In this document: positions 10,336-22,199 of the stretch, in pieces
Position numbering within the stretch: the stretch's first letter is position 1
Layout: every line of letters starts with the position of its first letter
Origin: Symsagittifera roscoffensis
Lineage: Eukaryota > Xenacoelomorpha > Acoela > Convolutidae
DNA: 64,000 nt
Direction of reading: 5' to 3'
NCBI RefSeq assembly: GCF_963678635.1
Contig: NC_087064.1
Coordinates: forward strand, 79,088,512-79,152,511
The notes under the pieces: generated by a model
Seen by the model: only the letters and a program-made list of their open reading frames with translations
Database searches by the model: none
Told to the model about the DNA's origin: nothing
Position numbers and translations under genes: made by a program

Positions 10336-13300
10336 ATATCAAACTTTAGTCCCAGGAAATGCTTACTTTCTCTCAGTTTTCACGTTTTTTTTCCAAATTT
10401 TAGATTACTGAAATCTGATTGGCTGATTTTTACTTTCGCTCATTCGGTCCCATGCAGGGATTCCACCAGTGTTTGGGTGTGGGACATCAAGCCGACGGGA
10501 TTTCAAGCAGAATCGTATCAATAGAGACTTCAAGCCGCTCATTTTTGTCAAAAAGTCATGAAATATGGTTAATTTGAAAACTCTTTTGAAGAATTTCTCA
10601 ATTTCATGAGCTTTATTTACGAGTTATTGGCTTTTTCATAATTTTTGAGCCTCTAATTGATGTTTGGGAATAATTAAAACATTGGTGACGGAGATTTTCA
10701 TTTGTATAAATTAGGCTTTACAAAATCCGGCTGGTCTTACTATCTGATGCTACTCTTAAGTGGTGCGCTGTTATAAATAACGCTTATTATGAACTGAAAT
10801 TTCCCTAATTTTTGAAAAATAACTTTTTACTGATAAAGTTTTAGCGTTTTGAGGTGCTTCTATTATTTAAATTTCGGCTTGAAGTTCCGGAGGTTTAACC
10901 TACAACCCCAGCGTTTATGCCAAACTCAAATGAATAACGCAGTCATGTCGATTTCGGCAAAAAACGCTCAGGTTGCAAGAGCAACTAATAATTTGAGGAG
11001 GATCCCTATTTTGTATCTGGCAACTAATGAAACTGTCGATTCCTTAAGCATTGCTTAAAAAAACTTGGTAAAACAGAGCTAAGCACACTTACAAAAACCC
11101 AGATGAATGACACTGTATTCTTCGCAAATATCTTTGAAAACTTGTTGGCCAAAATAGTAAACTTTCAGTCTTTTTCATCCAAATCTGAAGCAAAAACGAA
11201 AAATAATCAAGATTTAGGCTCTTGGTGAACTCTAAGCAACTGCAATATCCTTTGTTGAGCAGAGATGGAGCCACTAGTTCGTTAAAGTTTCTTGCTAGTG
11301 ACTTATACCGGGTAAGCTTAAATCTGCTTCATGGCAAACATCCGCAGCCTTCTCATCTTAATTGGAGTGGGTTAACCCAGTGCTGTTTTGTACTCCTCGT
11401 AATAGTAATTTTTACGCTGTAGCTTAAACTCTGTCATACGAAAATGAAATTTTTGAAAAAAAATGTCCTTTTTTGAAAAAAAATTACAGCGCTGAAGCGG
11501 TTTCATGTTTGCTTTGTTGAGTGTTCACATCCCCCCCTTGAAATGCACGCCTAGCAGTCATATTTTTGATGTATTAAGGCAAAGAGAAATTCAAATAAAA
11601 TCATGAACACTTATGATCTTCGGATTTATTCACTACGCTTTTATTGCAGCTAACATTGAAAGTTATTCCTTCGAGGTCAAGTTGCTGTTTTCCTTGACCC
11701 TTATGAAAAATTTAAAGAGGTGCTTGAATCAGGAAGTGAAATGATTTGATAAAATTTTGAACCGAATGGTTAAAATCAAAGGCATTTTATAAGCTGCCTG
11801 CTTTGAATTAACATCATTGCTACTCCTTTATTTTGGTGTTTAGAGCCCTTTTTCTGTTTAGATCAGCATTTAATTGAATTTCTAGATCGCGAGATTTCAA
11901 CCCCTCAAAACCACTGCATAGTATTCTTTAAATCCTACCAATAAAAAGATTTAGTAAAACCGGAATGCAGCGTATCGCTATCTCTACGAATTGACGTTTG
12001 GCGAACTGTCATTTTTCAAAATTGCTGGGAAACGTCGCCTCACGCTTAGTGAGTTATAAGGCTCAAGGCTTAAGGGCCCTACATTGGATTACATCTGCAG
12101 TCGACAGAATTATAGATGAACTTTTTTCTGTGAAAAAAAAACATCGCATTTTCTCTCAAAAACAAAGATAAGCTTAGCTAAAGAAAATGTTGTCTTGAAA
12201 ACAATTAAATAATAATCAAGGATGAGATTTGATGCCTCTTTTTTGACCCCATCGCAACTTTTAGTGAAACTAGTGTCTTGCTTTTTTTGAACGGAATCTG
12301 TTATACCATCTGAAAACGAGTAATGCCCTTGGTCTCAAATTCAAAAAATGTATTTCACTTGTGAGAATTTTTTCAAAAATGTCTAGTTGTTCAAAAAAGT
12401 TGGAAGAAAATTTCAAAATTATACTTTTTTGTAAATTTCAGCAATTTTTTTTATACAGTTTTTTAAAAAATATATTTCCAAGACGTTGAAGGGCAGTCTA
12501 AATCATATGGGCTTCGCTCTGATTGAGGAGTTTTGTTTTTGCATGGTATCAAGCCTGATGATTGTCGATAAACCGAAACATATTTCATTTCCCTAAACGA
12601 TTGCAGCTTGTTTGACATTTTTCGCAATGGATTTCCTTTGCTTCAACTTGAGGTAGTTTGTGTTCCCGGTTCGGGGTCGGCAATTAATTTGCAGTTTTCA
12701 CAGTCATCAATCAAAAATGCATAGTCTGAACATGGTGCAGACAGGAGGATGTGAATGCAACTTGGTCGATTTTTAGCCTAAAAACTAATTGCACTGGTCT
12801 GGAAACCAGTCGCAAACTTGTAAGCTACGCATAGTCAACAAATTGGTGTTAGCAGAGGCCCTCACCGAATGAAGTTTTTTTTTTTTCGAATACATATAGT
12901 GACCGCATTTGTATAGACAGTTAATTCATCACGGATGGATTGCTCTGAACTCATAAAAAAGGACAAGAACCTGAAAGTAACTTGGGGTGTTTGAGTATAA
13001 CAGTATGTAAACAGTCCTTTCTGTCTGTAAACTATTGTGTTTCAGTAGTTCAAATTTCCGCACGTATTCCTTCCGAACCACAAGCGCAGCTTCGCATTTG
13101 CAAGAACTTTGGAAACACTGCTTATGCACACATGCACTGTGTGTAAACGCGCGGGTTGACCATCCAACATAAAAACTTCCCATTATAGATCTTCACTTTT
13201 TTTTTACCAGAAAAGTACTAAGACAGAATTTTTTCCGCAAAAAACAATGAAAAATAGAAAAAAAAGAAAGTTTGGTAATAACCCTGAATGTGTGTTTTTT

Positions 13301-13474
13301 CTATGCCATAATTAAGGATGCAAACCAATATGAAACGTTTTTTTTTTTCTTTCTATATATAAAAATTTTCACTTTTTGGATGTAAAATAAGCGTTTCTAA
13401 CAAAAGTTTCGAATAAAAAAACTTCAACATTTCTTCATTCATTTCACCTCGTTTTTTGCAATAATATAATTTTC
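10336..13474. other. Gene-poor AT-rich DNA
   Basis: I see only short unsupported open frames. A short block near 12486-12540 (GGGCAGTCTAAATC, GGGCTTCGCTCTGATTGAGG) resembles the 3' end of repeat family X. There is no RNA gene or mobile element with defined ends. Confidence 0.5.
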
Positions 13475-14078
13475 CAAGGTCGAGGTGCTCTTTTTCGGTT
13501 TCGGCCGTTTCGACCAAATATCAGTATGTTTCAACCGTCTCGATGAAATTTGGTTATGTTTTCACTTTCTCGACCGAGAAAAATAAGCTCGACCATGCTC
13601 ACCCCAACCAAGAAATGTTTCAACTGTCGATCAAATTCGGAAACGTTTCGATTTTCGATTAGGATGAGTTACCTAAGTTAAGCGTTATAATTTATGCTGT
13701 TCGGGTAATATATCAGGATGACTTTTTATCAGAAATTGCAGCGGTTATTTGCAATTTAAGTGCTTTGTGAAATAGAATAATTTTGAATTTTTTTCATTTT
13801 TTTAATACTTTGCTTCTTCGAATTGAGTCGAAAACATTAAAAAAGATATTTGTGACGTTTGGCAAAAATTATTGTAATTTACTTTGTTTTACCGCGGGAC
13901 GATCGGTATGTTCCGACCGTTCGCGAGGTATGTTTCGCCTTGCTCCAGGTACGTTTCGACGGTGCTCGAGGTAAGTTTCGACAGAGCTCGACCAAGTATT
14001 TTGCATGTTTCGATGATTCTCGGGGTATGTTTTGACCGTGTTCGACGTAATATGGATATATTTCGACCGCGCTCGAGG
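13475..14078. repeat. 22-bp satellite with degenerate flank
   Basis: From about 13905, units of 21-22 bp close to GGTATGTTTCGACCGTGCTC plus GA follow one another, about eight in all with variants. Upstream (13475-13660) the same TTTCGACC and CTCGACC words recur in more degenerate form. The array is interrupted by a MITE at 14079 and resumes at 14471-14492. Open frames that cross it on both strands are products of the repeat. Confidence 0.75.
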
Positions 14079-14470
14079 CAGTGGCAAATCTAGAACTTTC
14101 ACGAGGGGGGGGGCGGATTTTCAAAAAAATGCCGAAAATTTTGTAGACTTTCTTTTAAGTTGATTAAATTGTTTTTCGTTGTGCTCCCATAAAACTAGAA
14201 AGACCCTATTTTGAACAAATCAAAAAAAAACAGGCCAGAAAAGGCGTTTTCAGTCGCTTTTTGGAAAATTTCAACCAAAAAATTGCGTTTTTTGGCGCGC
14301 ACTTCCCGCTCAAAAATTTATAAATTTGAGCGCCTTTGGAAAAATTTTAGGGTCCGTCTGTCAAAAATGGATTTCTCAAGCTAGTAAATTAGTACTAAGG
14401 CGGACCCTTTTGGTCGGCAGGGGGTCGAATCCCTGAGGGGTCCGTCCCCCCTCCCCCAAATCCGCTGGTG
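14079..14470 (-). mobile_element. hAT-like MITE with 8-bp target duplication
   Basis: This 392-bp non-coding element is flanked by GCTCGAGG (14071-14078) and GCTTGAGG (14471-14478), an 8-bp duplication with one mismatch, as expected for hAT transposition. The ends, CAGTGGCAAATCTAG and CAAATCCGCTGGTG, are degenerate versions of the CAGGGGCGGATCTAG terminus of this family. The interior matches the copies at 4068, 16291 and 24460. It inserted into the 22-bp satellite, so both flanks are satellite sequence. Confidence 0.75.
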
Positions 14471-14492
14471 GCTTGAGGTATGTTTCGAGTTT

Positions 14493-15870
14493 TTGCTCCT
14501 TTCAAAACCCTGACGACTATTCTTTTTGGCCGCGCACTGACATTGGCATTTCTAGCAAAATAATAGTTATTGTTTGCGAATAATCAGGTAGATCACAATT
14601 ACCACATCGAACAAACATGAATCAGATTCTATTTTGATCTGCTGTTGCTGTGTTTTTCATGGCTTGTCCTTGTATGGCAATAAGCACCATAGAACATCAA
14701 CTTGAGCGCATGTTTGGGACCAATCAGAGAGCGACGCTTGTCGTCAGTTAGGCGAATGCATCGATCTTCGTTTGCGCTCTTTCGAAAGATACAACTGTTG
14801 TTCTTGTTCACCGCAATTTATATTGTTATACTCCCACAAGTTACTATATATCGATGGATTGGCCCGCCATCTTCGAGCAGTACACAGTCACCCGTATTGC
14901 CATGTCTGTTATTAGTTATCAAACATCAACAAGAAAGACTTACTACCGGGCAAAACATGACGATTTCAACGGCCCTGCATTGGTATCCCAATGCTTAAAA
15001 AATTGCATACAATTTCATTTTGAAAAAATTATAGAGACCAGTTTTTGATGTTTTTTTTTCCAAAATTGTGTCCATTTTTAAGCAGAAATTTGCTCCCTTT
15101 GAGACTTTTTCTTCAATTTTTCAGCCATCAACCCCCAAAATCAGTTTCATGCACAGAATGATTTTCTCATCTTCTAACGCATTTTTTTAGACTGAAATGA
15201 TTTTGAATTTTCAATTTGAAGTGACTTCGAATATTTGCGAAAGTTTTGTCAATTTTTGCCCCACCATATTCATGTTCCAAGCTTTTTTAAAAGCACCATA
15301 AGACCCACTTTTGCAAAAATGTCTGCACCGCAGCAATATTTTTGAGAAAACCTGTCAAAATTTAATTCTTGGGCGTTTTGAAAGTTTTGGCCGAAGAAAA
15401 CTAAGTATTTCTTTACGCTAGCCGGATAAGGCTCAGAACTTTATAATTAAAAAACGTTTTTCTCAAAAACGGTTTGACTGAGTATGAGTTATTGGGTCAA
15501 TCGCTGATAAAGTTTTTATTAAAATCAGCCTCTTATCTTATGTAAAAGTTTAAAAAGAGTATAATAATGTTTCAATAGTTAAATAATTATGCTTAAATTG
15601 AGTGGCACAATATATTGCTTTACAATTCTAATAAAAAATTTAGTGAGGCGAAACTTGATTGGCTAGTCATAGCTGCAATAAAATAGAAAAAAAACCTTTA
15701 TGCGAGTATAATGTGTATGTTCGTGTCTTTTTGCAAATGTTTTGGTTTTGATGGGATCGCAATCGACTTAATGAGGTTGAAGCCCACCATACGCCCTATA
15801 CCAATTACTGATTAAAATAGATTATTACAACTTAAATTGCAACAGATGTATGCGTAGTGGACTGTATACT
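14493..15870. other. Non-coding DNA upstream of the GPCR
   Basis: No supported exon. The GPCR must have an earlier exon with its start codon, and it may lie here, but I could not identify it. Open frames at 14702-15048 lack recognisable domains. Confidence 0.4.
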
Positions 15871-15877
15871 GTAAAGT

Positions 15878-16121
15878 ACTGGGGTGGTCACTTCTACAAG
15901 TAATGTGACCTCTGCATCCCCTGCTGTGCACGGTCCAGGTCGGCATGAACACGAGCATTGTTCGTCTACCGACAAACCCGCTGGAGAGCTGGTGGTGCTC
16001 TGGGCCATTATCTGTTTCTGCCTCTGTGGCAACTCCCTCTCCATCTTCTTCTTCCTCGCCAAAAGAGTACCCAGGAACTCGGCCAATTACATCATCACTA
16101 ACCTCGCATTAGTGGACTTAT
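15878..16121 (+). CDS. Class A GPCR, exon 1 visible (TM1-TM2)
   Basis: The exon encodes an extracellular N-terminus with a potential N-glycosylation site (NVTS), then TM1 (ELVVLWAIICFCLCGNSLSI, with the conserved GN pair) and the start of TM2 (NYIITNLALVD, carrying the conserved Asp 2.50). The donor is TTAT|GTCAGT at 16121/16122 in phase 1. With the next exon this gives VDLLTGLALA, a typical TM2. There is no in-frame ATG between the upstream stop (15872) and the domain, so the start codon lies in an earlier exon. The exact left edge is uncertain; an AG at 15875-15876 is one candidate acceptor. Confidence 0.8.
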
Positions 16122-16290
16122 GTCAGTACTTACATCACTATCACTCAAACTAACCGTCTCATCCTCAGCAAAAAATAAGAATCATAACGAGAATCTGCTC
16201 AGTTAATGTATTTTGTGCTGATTTAAATGAACCGGACAAAATGAACAAAATTGTAAACTCTTAACGCGTTTTTCTCAATTTGGATTAACG

Positions 16291-16642
16291 CAGGGGCGCC
16301 CCTTAGTACTATTTTGAGATACCCATTTTTGACTGAGTGACCTTAAAATTTTTCTAAAGGTGCCCTCGGCGCCAATCTATACTAATTTTGAGGGGGAACG
16401 AGCGCGAGCCGAAAGAAAAAACGCGATTTTTTGGTCGAGATTTTCCAAAAAAGCCTAAAAGTGCCTTTTTTGGCCTGTTTTTTTTGGTATGTTTTTTTTT
16501 GGCCTGCCAACTTACGGTCTTTAAAGTGGTTTGGGAGAGCTCAGAAAATCAATTTGGTCGACCTAAAAAAAGTCGACAAAATATGTGAAACATTTTTTTA
16601 AAGTCCGCCACCGCCCTCGAGAAATTCCTAGATCCGCGCCTG
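16291..16642 (+). mobile_element. hAT-like MITE, near full length
   Basis: The element is 352 bp, starting CAGGGGCG and ending GATCCGCGCCTG, so its termini are inverted copies of CAGGCGCGGATC/CAGGGGCGGATC. It carries the GGTGCCCTCGGCGCCAA and GGTCGACC blocks of the family. Flanking octamers GATTAACG and GTTTAAGT match at 5 of 8 positions, so the target duplication is eroded or absent. It lies in the first visible GPCR intron. Confidence 0.7.
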
Positions 16643-17346
16643 GTTTAAGTACAAAAAATATTTACATTCAGTTGAAATCGTTTCAAAGTCTCGCAAGAAA
16701 TTGCTTAAATGAGTTGATACCTGCTTTATAAAGCAGAGTGTTGATTCTTACTAGCATGCAGTTGATTGGACAAAGAGCAATTGGGGCAAGAAAAAAGGAA
16801 TTGATATTCAGATCAGTTTGTATTTGAATGCAGAAACAAGTGGCTTAACTTTTTTTAATTTATAAAACCGAACTTGGCGTCGTAATGTGCTTTTTTCGCG
16901 GAAATTAAATAGTTCAAATGTTTTCTTTGTCATTGAATGTATTTTTTAAAAACGTGTTTCAATTTTCGACATTAAAAAAAAAATTCTGCATGGGAATGAA
17001 TGCGAAGCCCCGTTCCATATCTGTGTGAAATTATCATTGTTACTGAAGTTATGACTAGATCGACTCGAAAACTACTTTGTTATATTAGCCTGAAATTGTT
17101 TTTAATGTTGATATACCGTTTTGAGTGGTACCGAAAAAGTTATTGTTTCAAATAAATTAATAAATTTTAAGGTGTTGATAGGTAAAATTTTAATTTAATG
17201 ATAGGATTTTACACGTTTAGATTTTTAAGGCAATAAAAAGATACACTAACTATTAGTAGGTGTTTTTAAGGTGCATTAATGTATTTTTGAGGCAATTTGA
17301 TGCAACTTTTTTCGTTGCGTGTGTTTTGCTGAGGATGTGAGTTCTG
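16643..17346. other. GPCR intron sequence
   Basis: AT-rich intron with nothing recognisable. Confidence 0.5.
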
Positions 17347-17441
17347 GGATCTACTTAACAATCTCCCCCCCCCCCTTTTCAAGAAAGGGGGTGAGGTTCT
17401 TTAGTAGGTACAATAGGGGGGGGGGATTGCTAAGTAGATCC
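17347..17441. mobile_element. 95-bp MITE with perfect 8-bp target duplication, 21 bp from a GPCR exon
   Basis: The termini are GGATCTACTTAACAATC and GATTGCTAAGTAGATCC, inverted repeats of 17 bp with one mismatch. The target duplication GAGTTCTG is perfect (17339-17346 and 17442-17449). The interior is a C run, TTCAAGAAAGGG and a G run, so the whole element can fold into a hairpin. A related hairpin without duplication lies at 25786-25844. The element ends 21 bp before the proposed exon start at 17463, so its CTAAG could serve as the branch point. Confidence 0.85.
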
Positions 17442-17462
17442 GAGTTCTGTTGTGCACTACAG

Positions 17463-17729
17463 TGACTGGACTGGCGTTGGCCGTGTGTGATGGTATCCCA
17501 GGACTGGAGAAGCCGAAGGGCACAGGGGGAATGGGGAAGCTGTTTTGTGTGCTCTTCTGCAGCGACTACCCAGCCTGGGTCTTCATCACAGCCTCCATCT
17601 TCAATCTAGTCGTCATTGCCGTAGAGAGATACTTTGCAGTCGTGTTCCCCATGCTCTACAAGAGGCTGTACTCAAACAAACGCTTCCTGATAGCCAAGTT
17701 GGCTGTTGCCTGGCTCATTCCCCCCTTCC
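17463..17729 (+). CDS. Class A GPCR, exon (TM2 end, TM3, TM4 start)
   Basis: The exon completes TM2 and encodes TM3 with the disulphide Cys region (LFCVLFC), IFNLVVIAVERYFAVVFPM (an ERY motif in place of DRY) and TM4 with the conserved Trp (AVAWLIPPF). The acceptor is TTGTGCACTACAG (AG 17461-17462), phase 1. The donor is CTTCC|GTAAGT (17729/17730), a near-consensus GT site, phase 1. The MITE target duplication ends only 13 nt before the acceptor AG. The ERY motif and the conserved TM residues place the protein in the rhodopsin family; the ligand cannot be told. Confidence 0.9.
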
Positions 17730-19182
17730 GTAAGTACTTGTCACTATAACCTACACTCTTCCATTGACAATAATACGAGTTCTGCATATTTAACAACGAC
17801 TGGCTCCAATTTAACCTGGGTCAGGTATCTCAAACCCAGGAAAGACCTACCTTTGATCGTTTTCGACAGATATTTCTCAGATGTTTCTCCAAAAATCAGC
17901 GATTACAATTTAAACATTTTCGCTGATATTAACAAGAAGAAGCACTTGCTATGCTAGTACTATTGTATCTTTCTAGCTAAACTGTAGAATTAAAACTAAA
18001 TTTATTATGTCCAAATTGATCTGTGATCACGATAACTGTAATTCACACGAAGCGATTCCCATTGCCCGGGTCGCGTTTTTTTTCAGACCTTTGCGATCAA
18101 AATATGATATGTTCAACCCGTGTGGACTGAGAAAATCTAATTTCAAGTCGTAATGACTGAAATCCGGGTTCAGACCGAGATGACCGGAAACGTTGGGTTT
18201 TAGTCCTTGTGGATGAAAGGATTTTGGAGTCAGACCATGTGGATCAATTCACCTGGCTTACGACCACATGGTCCATCAAAAAATTAGGTTCACAAAAAAT
18301 TCTGTTCGAACTATCAGTAACGCCAAATTTCTGTATTAAAACTGCGGGGAATGGAATAATTAATTCAATGTTCATCTTTAAATTATTATACATTTTTAAA
18401 CAAAAATGGTTTCATTCGTCGGAAATCGCTTCCCATGTTGTTATTATCTGTACCAAGTTTTGTTAGAAATTATGAGAGTGGCTTCATCATCGCATCATCT
18501 CGACTGTTTTTTGCTCAAAATTGGTAGAAAAAATTTGAACAAAAAAACAGCTATGATGATTCAATTTCTGCTAAAAGTTTAAGAAGCCACGCTATCAACT
18601 ACTGCCAAAATTGATTGATTTTGATTATGAAAATCTGTGAATTTTAAAATGGTATCATCAAAAGTTGGAGTAACAAAAAAAATACGCGAGAAAATTTTAC
18701 TGGATTATCATAAATTTACGCGTGAAACAGAGCTAACAGAAGAAGTAGAGTTCAGCTACAAAAAAAACACAAAAATCAGCTACAAGCAACGAATGAAATA
18801 ATTATCTCTTTACAATTTATATCTACACATTAATATATATATAATATATAATTCCCCTAGATGCACCAAAATCTTTTTATGTCAAACTCAGCGCATCAAA
18901 ATTCAATCAATGGTAAGAAGTTCGTTTACTAATTACAACAAGAAACCAACAGCAACAGAAGATTTCATAGAGTTTAACATGAAGGTAAGGCCAGGAAAAC
19001 TGAAGACAAATATGACCAATTCTTTTTGAGCACTAGATCAGCTAAGGAAAAATGATTTTTAAAATTGGACCCAATTTGGCTGAAAAATCTTAAAAGAGAA
19101 CGCAAAAGCAAAAGATTAAAAAAATATCGATGACATACTATCTTTTTAAGTGACAGATCAGTAAATTTTTGAATCCGTTAAA
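17730..19182. other. GPCR intron, 5' part
   Basis: AT-rich intron. It holds a short imperfect hairpin near 18474-18600 with GTGGCTTC and GAAGCCAC ends and matching GACTGTTTTTTG and CAAAAAAACAG blocks. No coding signal. Confidence 0.5.
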
Positions 19183-19960
19183 ATGTTACAAGCCAAACTA
19201 AAACAAGATTGCTACAATTCCCTAATTTTTTTTTTAAATAGTAGCCCGGCAATCTGTTCAAATTGCACAGTTTTGTTTTATCGAATTTCTGAAAAAAAAT
19301 CTTATCTGGTATATTTTAAAAATGCTAAAACTATTCCAAAAAACAAATATGTAAATGAGATTTTGAACACATTAAAAACGCAATCATTTTCTTCGTCAGT
19401 CTTTAAAAGAGTATTCAGACAAGAATTTACTACAAAAATTGAAATTTTTCTCTCAAAAATAAGGTAATTTCAATCAAACAAAGGATTTTTGTCCGAAAGA
19501 TCAGCAGTTGATGCACTTGAGAGATTTCTGGTCAGAGCAAACATTGTTTTGTACACTTATTGATTTGTCAGTAGCATTTGATACTGTAAACTGTTGGATC
19601 CTGCTCCAAAAACTCTCATTTAATAAGTTGAGAGGGAGCACATTTTGCTTCTAAATTTTTCAAAAAAGCGTAATCAATAAGTCAAATAAAAAGTTCTCAT
19701 CAGTAGGCAGTCCTCCCTCTTGGATAATTTTTAGATCAATTTCTGCTTCTATCTTACAACAAAGATCTTCTGGAGATTCCAAAAATCAGCAAAACTTATT
19801 TTGCAGACTTCACTAATATATATGGCAAAGTAATGGATCAAATTTATGACGTATATTTGAGCAACATAAAAGCATGGGCGGCAAAAAAACTTACAATGAT
19901 GCAGGACAACAAAATCAAAGAAATTTTTAAAAACTATGCAACATATTGTCAAAAAAAAAA
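19183..19960 (+). pseudogene. LINE-type reverse transcriptase relic
   Basis: This is a decayed non-LTR retrotransposon fragment on the sense strand of a GPCR intron. Recognisable RT landmarks occur in order: FLSERSAVDALERFL (the usual GF-x-RStvdAL block), LIDLSVAFDTVNCW (the DLSKAFDtVn block, first catalytic Asp region), and later SKTYFADFTNIYGKV (the FADDTnly block, with the second Asp replaced by Phe). Stops and frame changes occur throughout, so it cannot be active. Clade assignment (CR1/Jockey-like) is a guess. The region to about 20440 has AT-rich open frames that may be its 3' end, but I see no motif there. Confidence 0.65.
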
Positions 19961-21938
19961 TTATTAAAACAGAAAATGATGTAAAATAACTAGTTGATCA
20001 AATTGATTGCAGCTCGAGTTTCACTGTTTGTATAACTGAAAAAAGAAAACTCAGTGCTGAAAACTCATGTCATTTCTCTACCAAATCAGAAATATGTTTT
20101 CAACAGAGCAATTCAAACGAGTATACAAAAACTACATACAAACAACATATCAGAAAGAAATACTAAAATACGGCTGCGCCTCAACATCAATTCTAAATAT
20201 ACTGCAGAAACAGCAAAATTACTCATTGAGAAAAAGAAGCTCTCAAGGAAAAATAGCTCAAAAATAAGGTTGAAGAGACGAGAAGGCAAAATTTGTTCAA
20301 CTTTTTTTATTACATACAAAACAAATGTACCACAAACAAACAAAAACGAAAAAATTCTAAGAAAAGAACTAAAAAGTATAAATGTGATCAATTTCATAAC
20401 AACGAAAGGAAAAAATTTAGCGTATAAAAAGTGACACACGTGATAAAACATTACAAAAATATCTTTAATTAGGAAACTGTACAAAAAAAATCACAGCGAC
20501 TTAGACTTTTTTCAAATAAACTTTGAACCTAGTCTAAAACATTTCCAAATTAATTTTAATAATATTCTTTCATTTTGAAATTTCTAACGTTGCTAATTTT
20601 TGGGTTCCAGATAGCTGATCAGTGTCGCTTGCCAAACTCAAATTATCGAAATAGTTTTCGGTTTGATTACGAAGAAAATGTTTTAAGCAAATCTTTAGCA
20701 TATTTTCCGTTTAGTATTTTTCTCTTCAGTTTATTTTTCGTCAAAATTTGTTATTTTAGTAAGCAAAAGGTTTACCATGTAGAAATTTAGGATGACTTTA
20801 GACGCCCACACTGACAAATTAACTTGAGATTGAAATTGATTTAATTCGATTTTTATACAGATAATAAACTGTATAGAAACCTTTTATGATAGCACAATTA
20901 GCTACGTAAATTGATTTAGAATGGTTTAAATGGATTTTTATGGTTTCGAAAAAATCGATGCTATTGAATGAAAAATGATTTAAATTGGTTTTCTCCAATG
21001 TAGTGAAAATTATGATAATCTTTATTGTGAAAAACTCAATTAACTTGGACTTGGAAAACCTCCATCAGAGCTACAGAATGCAAGAGTTGCTCGAGGAGAA
21101 AAAGTTACGGCAAACTATTGCGTTTAAAAGATTTGCTTTCAACTTGTGCAAAACTAAGGGTTTCTGCGGTAAATGAGAAGTAAAACAACGCAAAATTTTT
21201 TCAAATATCAATTTCGTTATCAACTTTCTAAGCTCATTTTTGTTTGATAAATAACAATTATTTTGAAAAATCCACCAAATAGAAATTTTCATTATCTCTT
21301 GCAGAAATTTTAGGTATTAGTTGTTCTCATAGTTTATTTCCAGGCCAAACTTCAAAAGCAAACGCTAAAATTTCAATTCCACTATTCCTCTACTGTTTGA
21401 TACTCAATTGAAAGTCTGAATATAATTTGTGTACAATCTGCATAAAATGACTAGACAAAAATATTGTTAAAAGTCGATGTCAATCGATTTTTGTTGCTAA
21501 AATCCGTTGGAAAAAGAAACCAAGAAAGGTTGACGAAAAATATTTAAGTCGATTTAGAATCGGTTGACATTAATTTTTAACCTAAATTTTTGTATCAAAG
21601 TAAATCGATTTAACGTCGATATAAATCAATTTTTTTTAGACATCTGCTACATTATCTGTTTGCAATCGATTGCATTTCATTTTTGTCAGTAAGGGCGTGT
21701 TTTCGAAAATTTTGATGTCGCGAAAAAAGTTTCTAAATGTTTAAGGGAAGTTCCGGCAGCGGATATCACCATATGGCCTTCCTTGAATAATTCAGTCTAC
21801 TGTTTCTCTGCTAAAACTACTCTTTTGTATAATAGGCACCAATTTCTATCGCTATTTTAAAAGTTTCACCGTTTCTGACAAGGTAGCTTATTATCCAATA
21901 CACTCCTCCGTAAACCATAATAAAACTCTACTTAACAG
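19961..21938. other. GPCR intron, 3' part
   Basis: AT-rich. AATCGATT-type words recur near 20840-21000 and 21470-21640. No coding exon is visible. It ends at the acceptor CTACTTAACAG (AG 21937-21938). Confidence 0.5.
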
Positions 21939-22199
21939 TTTGTGTGTTGGCAGCTGTGCTGTTCGACGTGTTCTTCTACCAGGCGGAAGAGGACTACTGT
22001 GTTATCACCTTCAACTCCGGCTTCGTCACCTGGGCAGGCTACTGGTCCCTCGTAGGCCAACTGACACTCCCCACCTTCTTCATGTTTTATGCGTACATAC
22101 AAATGACTGTCAGCATACGCGCCATCAACATCCCCCCACCCCCACCCCTACCCCCGACGGACAGCAGCACCAGCACTGCTTCTACAACACAACTAGCAG
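21939..22199 (+). CDS. Class A GPCR, exon (TM4 end, ECL2, TM5, ICL3)
   Basis: It starts in phase 1 and completes TM4 (CVLAAVLFDVFFYQ). ECL2 holds the conserved Cys (EEDYCVITF). TM5 contains the usual Pro (LVGQLTLPTFFMFYAYIQM). The third intracellular loop then opens with a polyproline stretch (NIPPPPPLPPTDSSTSTAST). The proposed donor is CTAGCAG|GCAAGAC (22199/22200), a GC-type site matching the GCAAG consensus. Its phase 1 fits the acceptor proposed at 25178. No good GT donor exists nearby, but the exact end is less certain than the start. Confidence 0.82.

Noticed and set aside
13869-14124. Overlapping open frames on both strands
   Set aside because: Generated by the 22-bp satellite; frames follow the repeat period.
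14702-15048. Two open frames upstream of the GPCR
   Set aside because: Considered as a first GPCR exon, but no donor site or signal peptide fits.
20054-20434. 126-codon Lys-rich frame
   Set aside because: AT-driven Lys/Asn/Ile composition without motifs; may be the LINE tail but not supportable.
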